Assembly: GCA_900544245.1 (NCBI GenBank) | Contig: UQUH01000009.1 | Location: 1 to 48,162 of the forward strand | Direction: 5' to 3' | DNA from: an uncultured Coriobacteriaceae bacterium | GTDB lineage: Bacteria; Actinomycetota; Coriobacteriia; Coriobacteriales; QAMH01 | DNA length: 48,162 nt | In this document: piece by piece, positions 16,735 through 23,923 of the stretch | Position numbering within the stretch: the first letter of the stretch is position 1 | How the letters are laid out: each line of letters opens with the position of its first letter | Translations under genes and position numbers: made by a program | The notes under the pieces: generated by a model | Database searches by the model: none | The model's input: only the letters and a program-made list of their open reading frames with translations | Told to the model about the DNA's origin: nothing

Positions 16735-17556
16735 CTACATGTCCTCGCTTGCCACGTTCATGTTACCTGTGCGGTATCCGTCAGGGTCAATCGACACACG
16801 CTCGAAGCCGATCTCCTTGAACCTGCGTTCCATCGCCTCCGTGTTCTCGGGCAAGGCGAGTCGTTCGACCTCATCTGCTCGCACCTCGACGCGGGCCATG
16901 GGTCCGTGGTAGCGTGCGCGCACCTGATGAAAGCCCTGGTCGAGGAGAAACTGCTCTGCAGCATCGATCATGGCGAGATGCTCTTCGCTCAGGCAGGTGC
17001 CAAATGCAAAACGCGTGGCAAGGCACGCGAACGACGGCTTGTCCCAGATGGGCAGCCCTCTTTCGCGTGATAGCTCACGTATATCGCGCTTCGTGAGACC
17101 CGCATCCTTGAGCGGGCTGAGCACGCCGAGCTCGGTTATCGCACGAGAGCCCGGTCGGTAATCGCTCTTGTCATCGACGTTCGATCCCTCGACAACGGTT
17201 TCGACGCCGCACTCATTTGCCGCATCGATGACAGCCTGCAAGAGTCCCGTTTTGCACAGATAGCAGCGGTCGGACGGGTTCTGGCGAAACGCCTCATCCT
17301 CGAGCTCGTGCGTGGGCACGATGACCTGCGGGATGTCACGCTCGCGGCAAAAGGCGATGGCCTCGTCGAGTTCGCGCTGCGGAAAGAGACGGGATTGCGT
17401 CGTGATGGCGATGGCATGTTCTCCAAGCGCTTCGCGGGCGACATGCAGCAACAGGGCGGAGTCGACTCCGCCCGAGAAGGCGACGGCAACGCTTTCGAAC
17501 GATCGGAGGCGTGCGAGCAGGTCCTGGTATTTCTCTTCGAGGGTTTCGCTGCTCAT
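16735..17556 (-). CDS. larE: LarE-type ATP-dependent sulfur transferase, three-cysteine form
   Basis: 273 residues. A PP-loop ATPase motif SGGVDS at 28-33 marks the adenylation domain. The ending and the KPSFACLATRF segment identify LarE, which sulfurises the precursor of the nickel-pincer cofactor of lactate racemase-type enzymes. C98, C101 (RCYLC) and C178 are all present. Single-Cys LarE proteins give up the sulfur of that residue, whereas the three-cysteine type is known to hold a [4Fe-4S] cluster used as sulfur carrier; this protein fits the second type. No larA, larB or larC is in the window. It lies downstream of moeA on the same strand, with a 17-bp hairpin between. Confidence 0.87.
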   Translation of the reverse strand: MSSETLEEKYQDLLARLRSFESVAVAFSGGVDSALLLHVAREALGEHAIAITTQSRLFPQRELDEAIAFCRERDIPQVIVPTHELEDEAFRQNPSDRCYLCKTGLLQAVIDAANECGVETVVEGSNVDDKSDYRPGSRAITELGVLSPLKDAGLTKRDIRELSRERGLPIWDKPSFACLATRFAFGTCLSEEHLAMIDAAEQFLLDQGFHQVRARYHGPMARVEVRADEVERLALPENTEAMERRFKEIGFERVSIDPDGYRTGNMNVASEDM

Positions 17557-17591
17557 GAAGGCTCCCGAGTTGAGACGACAATGTGTCAGGG

Positions 17592-17638
17592 GGTCGGAAT
17601 GAGACAGTTGCTCAGAGACGCTGTCTCATTCCGACCCG
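17592..17638. repeat. TGAGACA-family palindrome
   Basis: A perfect 17-bp inverted repeat (17592-17608 and 17622-17638) with loop TTGCTCAGAGACG, between moeA and larE. Its core matches the copies at 28385-28419 (inverted) and 48128-48160. It probably acts as a terminator or processing hairpin on both strands. Confidence 0.8.
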
Positions 17639-17647
17639 CACCTCTTC

Positions 17648-18913
17648 CTAGATGACGGTTCCCTCGTCGATATCCAGATGTAGGCAGGTAACGGGGGTTC
17701 CGGCCTCGAAGGTGCCAGTGCCCTGCGGTAGCTCAATGAGCACGGTGCTGCGGTTCATCTCCGACAACAGGGCGGAGGACTGCTTCTCTTCCTGGCAGGC
17801 GAGCAGCTGGCCATCCTCGCCAAGCTCGAGATGGCCCCTCTGGAAGAAGGCTCGGGCCTCCTTCTTGCGCGTGGGTTGCGCGAGGACGGCTTTGCTGGCC
17901 GGGCGGTCAAGCTCCCGGAAACCCTGTATGGCGCGGAGCGCGGGACGCCCGAAGAGCTGGAAGCCCACGGCCGCAGCGGCGGGATTACCCGAGAGGACCT
18001 CGACGAGCGTATCTTCCACGCAACCAAACGCCTGTGCCTTGCCGGGCTTTAGGCTCACGCAGTCAAAGACGACCTCGCCAAGCTCGCGCACCGTTTCGAT
18101 GGCGTAGTCAAAATCGCCGTTGCTCGCCCCTCCGCTCGAAACGACGAAATCGCATTCGGCGATTGCGCGCTCGAACAGGGATCGAATGGCAGCCTCGTCA
18201 TCTTCGACGATCGGATACAGCTCGACTTCGCATCCCATTTCGAGGGCGTATGCACCCAGCACGTATGCGTTCGCGTCTCGGATCTTGCCGGGCTCGGGCT
18301 TTGCCGGGGGCTTGACGAGCTCGGTGCCAATGCTGATGACGCCAACCTTGGGCCGGGCATATACGGGAATGACCGTATTGCCGGTGCTGGCAAGCAAACC
18401 GACGGTCGCGGCGCGAATCACCTCGCCCGCGCGTACGACGACATCACCAGCCTTGGCCTCCTCTCCGGCTTTGCGCACGTTGGTCTTGGTCACGGGCGCG
18501 CAAATCCGCACGCGCTCGCCCACGCCGCCGTCACCGGTGAAGGTCGTGTCCTCGATCTTGACCACGGCATCGGCTCCTTCGGGCATGATTCCGCCCGTCA
18601 TGATGCGGATTGCCTGGCCAGGTGCGAGCGTGACCTGGCTCACGATGCCCGCGCCGACCCAGTCGACGATCTCGAGTTCGACGGGAACCTCCTCGCTCGC
18701 GCTTTCGAGGGAAGAGGAAACCACGGCAAACCCGTCCATAGCCGTGTTATCGAAGGGCGACACGTCGATGTCGCTCGTAAGATCGGCGGCGGCAACACGT
18801 CCGACCGCGGCAAACAGATCGACTTTTTCGACAGGCATCCTAAAACGCGCCTGGCTCGCGAGCTCGATCGTCCTGCGACGCGCCTCGTCGACGCTGATCA
18901 TGTCCTGGCTCAT
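17648..18913 (-). CDS. moeA: Molybdopterin molybdenumtransferase
   Basis: 421 residues. MoeA inserts molybdate into adenylated molybdopterin. Diagnostic segments are SPFDNTAMDGFAV (about 52-64), RIMTGGIMPEGADAVV (about 103-118), the GVISIGTELVKPPAKPEPGK and RDANAY stretch, and the SSGGASNGDFDY motif of the MPT-binding domain, plus a C-terminal beta domain. Length is normal for the family. It would supply cofactor for the molybdoenzymes at the left end of the window. No other moa/mob gene is in the window. Upstream is about 200 bases to the DUF2335-like gene; I see no clear Moco riboswitch there. Confidence 0.95.
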   Translation of the reverse strand: MSQDMISVDEARRRTIELASQARFRMPVEKVDLFAAVGRVAAADLTSDIDVSPFDNTAMDGFAVVSSSLESASEEVPVELEIVDWVGAGIVSQVTLAPGQAIRIMTGGIMPEGADAVVKIEDTTFTGDGGVGERVRICAPVTKTNVRKAGEEAKAGDVVVRAGEVIRAATVGLLASTGNTVIPVYARPKVGVISIGTELVKPPAKPEPGKIRDANAYVLGAYALEMGCEVELYPIVEDDEAAIRSLFERAIAECDFVVSSGGASNGDFDYAIETVRELGEVVFDCVSLKPGKAQAFGCVEDTLVEVLSGNPAAAAVGFQLFGRPALRAIQGFRELDRPASKAVLAQPTRKKEARAFFQRGHLELGEDGQLLACQEEKQSSALLSEMNRSTVLIELPQGTGTFEAGTPVTCLHLDIDEGTVI

Positions 18914-19121
18914 TTTTATTATCCTCTCGAAAGGTTAAACGAATTGATAATCGACAGGGTATCAAATCTCGCGGTAAAAGCGGTGTTCAATTTGCCCATT
19001 GGGGACATCGTAAGCCATTCGTCATGTGGCCGTCGGGCACGGTGGAAAACCGTCAGATCGGCAAGATGCGCATGTGAAAGGGGCCCCTGGACGGGGCTCC
19101 GAAAACCCAGGGCGCAAAAAG

Positions 19122-19772
19122 CTACACCTTTGGGTACTGGGATTCCGACCCATCGCGACGTCCACGCTCGTAGCGACTGACGAAGCCGACGATGATGACG
19201 ACGACCGCCACGGCCAGAAACACGATGACGAACAGGGCGCTCTTCGTGTAAAGCCCCGTGATGGCAGCGCAGACGATGGATAGGATGACGATGGCGACGG
19301 GGACGGCCATCTTCGTCTTCGAACGGGCGATGTTGGCACGCAGGATGGCATCCTGGCGACGAGATTCGTCGTCGCGGCGCGCGCGAATGTCACGGTCTGT
19401 CCACTCCATGATCTTGCGTTGGACTTCAGGAGGATACGAGTTGAAGACATCGGGGTGGGGCAGGCTCACACATCCGTCCTCGAACTCTATGGGATCGTAG
19501 GTGAGGGGACCCTCGTCGGAATCGAGGATGCCATCTGCATCTTGGCGCGCGAACCCGGGAAACCCGTGCAACGCCCTATCGACGCCGACTGCAGGCTCGC
19601 CGGCAAAATCCCCCGAAGCATCCGCAACCGGATCCTCGACGTCAAGGTCGAGATCGGGAATGTTGTCTTCTCTGATTCGCCTGTTCCTGCGGCTGCCCCT
19701 GGATTTTGGCGGCTCGCCGTCGGATTGCCCTCGATTGTTGATGAACGCGTTGTACATTGGTTCGTTGCTCAT
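19122..19772 (-). CDS. Hypothetical protein with two C-terminal membrane helices (DUF2335-like)
   Basis: 216 residues. The first 110 are charged, low in hydrophobics and probably disordered. Residues near 105-150 (LPHPDVFNSYPPEVQRKIMEW and RRDDESRRQDA) resemble the head of DUF2335 proteins, whose helix is followed by two membrane spans, as here (about 157-177 and 180-203). It ends in a basic/polar tail. A GGGCCCC-rich hairpin-like stretch lies just downstream. Start ATG has AAAGG about 11 bases before. Family assignment is tentative; function unknown. Confidence 0.65.
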   Translation of the reverse strand: MSNEPMYNAFINNRGQSDGEPPKSRGSRRNRRIREDNIPDLDLDVEDPVADASGDFAGEPAVGVDRALHGFPGFARQDADGILDSDEGPLTYDPIEFEDGCVSLPHPDVFNSYPPEVQRKIMEWTDRDIRARRDDESRRQDAILRANIARSKTKMAVPVAIVILSIVCAAITGLYTKSALFVIVFLAVAVVVIIVGFVSRYERGRRDGSESQYPKV

Positions 19773-19959
19773 ACGTTTTGTGCCTTTCGCGACTCATTCA
19801 GTTCTGGCAATTATAGCATCGCTTCACGTGTGCGCAGCGCAAGGAGCCGGGTGCTTTTCGCCTTGTGCCATCGTGTTGACACGCGAAGCGGGTATCATGA
19901 GGAACACGCGCGGCAGACCGCGCCATGCAAGCGGTAACGACCCACAGGTGGGCATACGT

Positions 19960-20958
19960 ATGACACACACCAGCGAAGCAGAGCGTATCGTCAAGCTCAT
20001 GCTCTTCATCCGGGAAAACGGCCCGATTGACCTTGCCGGCATCCGCCGTGCCCTTCCCTACGAGTACGGCGAACATGCCGGCAACGAGGATTCCACGCGC
20101 AGGCGCTTCGAGCGTGACAAGAAGACGCTGCAGGATAGCGGCGTCTTTCTCACAATCGACGACCGACAGCGCTACGCGCTCGACGTCGACAGGACCGTCG
20201 CCGCACCTCTGAACCTCACAGGTCCGCAGGTCAGTCTGCTGCGGCTGCTCTGTGGTGCCCTGCTCGAGGACGGTGGCTACCCTTTCAAGGAGGAGCTACG
20301 CATGGTGCTCGTCAAACTCGGCGATGAGCTCGAGATTCCCGACATGCTCCCCCAGCTCGTCGAATCACAGGGGCGCGGCTCCTCGGGCACGTACGAGCCG
20401 CAAGGTTTCGCGAAGGTCAAGAAAGCCATCACCGCGCGCAAGCGCCTCTCCTTCGACTATGTGAACTCCGCCGGCAAGAAGTCGCAGCGCGAGGTGGAGC
20501 CCATGGGATGCTTCTTTCTGAGGGGCATCTGCTATGTCGCCGCATTCGACCCGGTCGCGCAAGACGAGCGTCTCTTTCGCCTCGACCGCATGAGTAGGCT
20601 GCGCGTCAACGGATCCAATCCCAAGTCACCCGATTTCGAGGAGCGTCCCTTCGATGCGTCCGACTACTACGGCCTCCCTTTCCAGTTTGGTGAAGAGCGG
20701 TTCACGGCACGCATCCTGTTTGATGAGACAACGGCGCAGGACGCCCAGCGGCTCACGATGGGACAGGGGCAGCTCGCCTGGAATGACGGAGACCTCGTCT
20801 GGACGGTCGAGTGCTGCGACGAGCGCGCATTGGCCCAATGGTGCATCGAGAACGGCCCGGGGCTGCGCATCCTCGAGCCCGCACCCGCACGAGATGCCTA
20901 TGTCGCCGGGCTCGAATCGTACCTACGCGCTGACCGGGAGGTACACGATGAAGGATAG
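19960..20958 (+). CDS. WYL-domain transcriptional regulator (PafB-like)
   Basis: 332 residues. A helix-turn-helix region occupies the first 75 residues (EAERIVKLMLFIRENGPIDL, STRRRFERDKKTLQDSG), followed by a WYL domain (about 145-225; KAITARKRLSFDY, EVEPMGCFFLRGICYVAAF, RLFRLDRMSRL). Start chosen at the ATG behind AGGTGG; an ATG 64 bases upstream is possible. It overlaps the next WYL gene by 11 bases. Actinobacteria encode such tandem pairs as PafB/PafC, which form a heterodimer driving the DNA-damage response in mycobacteria. Proteasome genes that often neighbour pafBC are not seen here. Confidence 0.87.
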   Translation: MTHTSEAERIVKLMLFIRENGPIDLAGIRRALPYEYGEHAGNEDSTRRRFERDKKTLQDSGVFLTIDDRQRYALDVDRTVAAPLNLTGPQVSLLRLLCGALLEDGGYPFKEELRMVLVKLGDELEIPDMLPQLVESQGRGSSGTYEPQGFAKVKKAITARKRLSFDYVNSAGKKSQREVEPMGCFFLRGICYVAAFDPVAQDERLFRLDRMSRLRVNGSNPKSPDFEERPFDASDYYGLPFQFGEERFTARILFDETTAQDAQRLTMGQGQLAWNDGDLVWTVECCDERALAQWCIENGPGLRILEPAPARDAYVAGLESYLRADREVHDEG

Positions 20959-21835
20959 GCAGCTTCTCCTCGCCATCATGGCCCAACTCGAGCGCGAGAA
21001 AATCGTCTCGATTCCCCAGCTCGCGATGCTGCTTGGTATCGAAGAGCAACGCGTGTTCGACGCGCTCGAGGTTCTCGTCTTCGCCTACGACGCCGCATCG
21101 ATACGCCTCGACCTGCACGATTCGTATGCGACGCTCCAGATGCGCGGCACCGATCGGCTCCTGCGCCTCACGGCCACCGAAGCCGATGCGCTGGTCGACG
21201 CGCTCACGGCGGCGGGGTTCTCGGACGGTGACGAACTCGTGGACGCCCTGCTGCAGACGAAGGGCGTACTCGATTCGACGCATGCCGTCTCTGGTCCTCG
21301 CTTGCGCGTCATTTCCGAAGCCGCCTCCCCCGACGTAGCCCAGACGGTCGCCGCGGCGTGCGAAGATGCCGAACATCATCTGCTCGAGATCGAGTACCGA
21401 GGCGCGGACGACATCGAGGCGCGGACCAGGCGCGTCGAACCGCTGCGGATCTTCTCGGAAGAGGGGCACCGCTACGTGCAAGCGTATTGCCGCAATTCGG
21501 ATGGCTGGCGCTCCTTCAGAATCGACCGCATCCTCCGGGCGACACCACTCGAAGAGCGTTTCGCTTCGCGGGATGACGCTCCCCGTCCCCGCGTCGGGTT
21601 GGACCACGCCGCCAAAGCGCGCATTCGCCTGGATGCCGATTGCCCGCTGCCTGCCTGGCGCTCCCTGCGCGTCGTGAGCGATGACGAGGCGGGACGCATC
21701 GTGGAGGTCCCCTGGACGGGAAGCTCATGGCTTTCCAAACAGGTGGTTTCGCTCATGGGGCAGGCGCTTGCTCTCGAGCCCGCAGAATTCGTGCATGCCT
21801 GCAAGGAGTATGCTGAAAAGCTACTGCAGCCGTGA
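20948..21835 (+). CDS. WYL-domain transcriptional regulator (PafC-like)
   Basis: 295 residues. Short N-terminal winged-helix-like region (QLLLAIMAQLEREKIVSIPQ, RVFDALEVLVFAYDA), then a WYL domain (about 140-200; LLEIEYRGADD, RRVEPLRIFSEEGHRYVQAY, SFRIDRILRATPL) and a WCX-type C-terminal extension. The start lies inside the end of the preceding WYL gene (11-base overlap), so both products are made in step and probably heterodimerise. The gene converges on the HemN-like gene with only about 30 bases between and no clear hairpin. Confidence 0.87.
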   Translation: MKDRQLLLAIMAQLEREKIVSIPQLAMLLGIEEQRVFDALEVLVFAYDAASIRLDLHDSYATLQMRGTDRLLRLTATEADALVDALTAAGFSDGDELVDALLQTKGVLDSTHAVSGPRLRVISEAASPDVAQTVAAACEDAEHHLLEIEYRGADDIEARTRRVEPLRIFSEEGHRYVQAYCRNSDGWRSFRIDRILRATPLEERFASRDDAPRPRVGLDHAAKARIRLDADCPLPAWRSLRVVSDDEAGRIVEVPWTGSSWLSKQVVSLMGQALALEPAEFVHACKEYAEKLLQP

Positions 21836-21867
21836 GTTATGCACGTTTGCGCATATGATTTTGTCGT

Positions 21868-23187
21868 TTATTTGACCGGGACGCCAGCTCCGAAAAGCAA
21901 GTCACGCTCATCCGTGGGCAGGCTTGCCCGAGCATCGTCACGAACCCCGTTCACGCCGATGAAGAACTGCCGCATCATCGCGACCATCATGTAGCGGCCC
22001 TTGGGGGTAAGCGTGATCTGCTCGTCATCGTCGATGTCGATGGCGCCGCTCGTCTTGAAGAACGCGTACTCGGCCGGAAGACCTGCAGCCACGGTGCAGC
22101 CAAAGTCGCGTTCCCACGCCCTCTTGTCGAGCCTCAGGCCAAAGAGCTGCATCATGAAGCGGTAGCGCATGTGGTCGCGCTTGCTGAACGTCGTCATGCG
22201 CGAGGCCGACATGTGACCGCTCTCGATGTGCTCGTCATATTCCCTGATGCTGAAGGTGTTCACGAAGAGCTTGCTGTCGAGGAAGCTCATGCCACCACTG
22301 CCCAGGGCGGGGTATTCCTCGTAATCGATGATGTACTCGTCGATCATAGGACTCTTCGCGTCGTTGAAGGTCCAGGCGTCGCCAAAGGCAAAGGCGGGGT
22401 TATCCCCTCCCGTCAGGCCCTCGCAGATGATCTCGTAGAAGGCTTGCTCGCGCGCGTAGTCGACCTTGCCCACGGTAGCCGCCAACGACTTCTCGACAGC
22501 CGGGGAAGCCATGAGGGGATAGAACGTGGCTTGGTTCGTGTGGGATTCGAGTATCGCCGCGATGTCATTCACGAGCATCGCCTCGTCCTGCGCCGGGAAG
22601 TTGAAGATCATATCGACGTTCAGCGATTTGAACACATTTGCATCCGCGACATCGATGATTCTGTTCAAAATCTGCTCGGCGCTGCCATATTTTTCATATC
22701 TGTCCATTTGTCTAAGCAATCCATCGTCGAAACTTTGGACGCCAACGGACAATCGCTGCACTACACCGTCGAGTTTCTCGACATATTCGGGAAGGAGATG
22801 ATTTGGGTTCGTCTCGCTCGACACATCGACGATTGAGAACATGTCGCGGGCTTTGCCAATCGTTTTAACGAGCTCGTCGATGAGAATCGTCGGCGTTCCA
22901 CCGCCGACGTACAGAGAATCGAAGTCGTAGCCCAGCCGGGCAACCATATCCATCTCGGTACGGAGGTTCGCGAAGTACTTGCGCGCCTTTCCCTCCTCGA
23001 ACGGAAACCTGTTGAACGAGCAATAGGGGCACAGACGCTCGCAGAACGGAATGTGCATGTAGAGCATGTAGCGCTTGCCGGGCTTGGGGGCAGGTAAGGT
23101 CCATTGGTTCTCGTCGAGTGGCTTGAGATCCAGGTAATGGCCATTCATCATGCGCATGGCCTGCGTCAGAACACGTTCGGTAAGCAC
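21868..23187 (-). CDS. HemN/HemW-like radical SAM protein
   Basis: 439 residues. Radical SAM cluster motif C49-X3-C53-X2-C56 (CERLCPYC), followed by the GGGTPTI segment (SAM contact) and SVGVQSFDD, all typical of the coproporphyrinogen dehydrogenase-like group, with a HemN C-terminal region (about 300-420; FSKRDHMRYRFMMQLFGLRL). It is the HemN-like type common in Coriobacteriia, which is not proof of haem synthesis; relatives act as haem chaperones or methyltransferases. The start lies 12 bp after the stop of a tail-anchored hypothetical protein, so the two are probably co-transcribed. Confidence 0.85.
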   Translation of the reverse strand: MLTERVLTQAMRMMNGHYLDLKPLDENQWTLPAPKPGKRYMLYMHIPFCERLCPYCSFNRFPFEEGKARKYFANLRTEMDMVARLGYDFDSLYVGGGTPTILIDELVKTIGKARDMFSIVDVSSETNPNHLLPEYVEKLDGVVQRLSVGVQSFDDGLLRQMDRYEKYGSAEQILNRIIDVADANVFKSLNVDMIFNFPAQDEAMLVNDIAAILESHTNQATFYPLMASPAVEKSLAATVGKVDYAREQAFYEIICEGLTGGDNPAFAFGDAWTFNDAKSPMIDEYIIDYEEYPALGSGGMSFLDSKLFVNTFSIREYDEHIESGHMSASRMTTFSKRDHMRYRFMMQLFGLRLDKRAWERDFGCTVAAGLPAEYAFFKTSGAIDIDDDEQITLTPKGRYMMVAMMRQFFIGVNGVRDDARASLPTDERDLLFGAGVPVK

Positions 23188-23199
23188 GGCACACCTCGC

Positions 23200-23844
23200 C
23201 TATCGGAAGATGAAGAACGAAACGATCAGGAAGATGATGACGAACAGGACGACGAAGAGCCCGACGTAACAGCCCTTGTTACCCGCAGCCGCGGCATAGG
23301 CGAGATTCTCCGTCATCGTGCGCTTGGTCTTGAAGTACGCGACGCCCTTCTCGAGCTTGGGGAGCTGCTGCGACTTGACGTCTGCCCACTGACCGCCGCT
23401 TTCGATGACGTGTTCGAGCTCCTTGGACGAAAGCGCGATCGCAGGATGGTCGCCCTTGGCGATGCGGTCGGCGATGGATGCGACGAAGGGCTCGAAGACG
23501 GGCGCGTCTTTGGAGGGGTAGCAGACAATCGCGACCTCGACCCAATTCGTATTGCGGATCTTGTCGATGACGACGGCCGAGGCAAACGCGCGGCATGTCC
23601 ATCCGTCATCGAGCAGCCCGTCAACCTGCTTGAAGACCTTGTCGGGCAGAAACCCCATCGCCTCCTTGCCACGGCTCAGAAAGATGCGCGGCACCTCCTT
23701 GCCCCTCTTGGTCACGTGAACCTGCTTGGTGACCGTGAGTTCGGCGGCGATGATGACCGCGTTGGCATTCAGCACGACGCACGAATCGCCACTTGCCTCT
23801 TCGAGACGGCAGTACGTCGCGTAGTAGTTCTCAGGTTCGGGCAT
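23200..23844 (-). CDS. Hypothetical tail-anchored membrane protein
   Basis: 214 residues. A soluble region of about 185 residues of mixed alpha/beta look, without a motif I recognise, ends in one strongly hydrophobic helix (about 192-213; CYVGLFVVLFVIIFLIVSFF). With no signal peptide, this suggests a cytosol-facing domain anchored at the C-terminus. Start is the ATG behind GGAGGACC; a reading nine codons longer has no ribosome site. It is followed after 12 bp by the HemN-like gene. A TATACT hexamer (minus strand, 23871-23876) could be its -10 element. Confidence 0.65.
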   Translation of the reverse strand: MPEPENYYATYCRLEEASGDSCVVLNANAVIIAAELTVTKQVHVTKRGKEVPRIFLSRGKEAMGFLPDKVFKQVDGLLDDGWTCRAFASAVVIDKIRNTNWVEVAIVCYPSKDAPVFEPFVASIADRIAKGDHPAIALSSKELEHVIESGGQWADVKSQQLPKLEKGVAYFKTKRTMTENLAYAAAAGNKGCYVGLFVVLFVIIFLIVSFFIFR

Positions 23845-23923
23845 GCTGGTCCTCCAGTCGACTATCCGCAAGTATACCGATTTGACCGAGCGCTATGTCA
23901 CCGCAACATGATAGGCTTTGCCC

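Noticed and set aside
18914..19121. Moco riboswitch ahead of moeA
   Set aside because: No recognisable conserved core; only ordinary hairpins.
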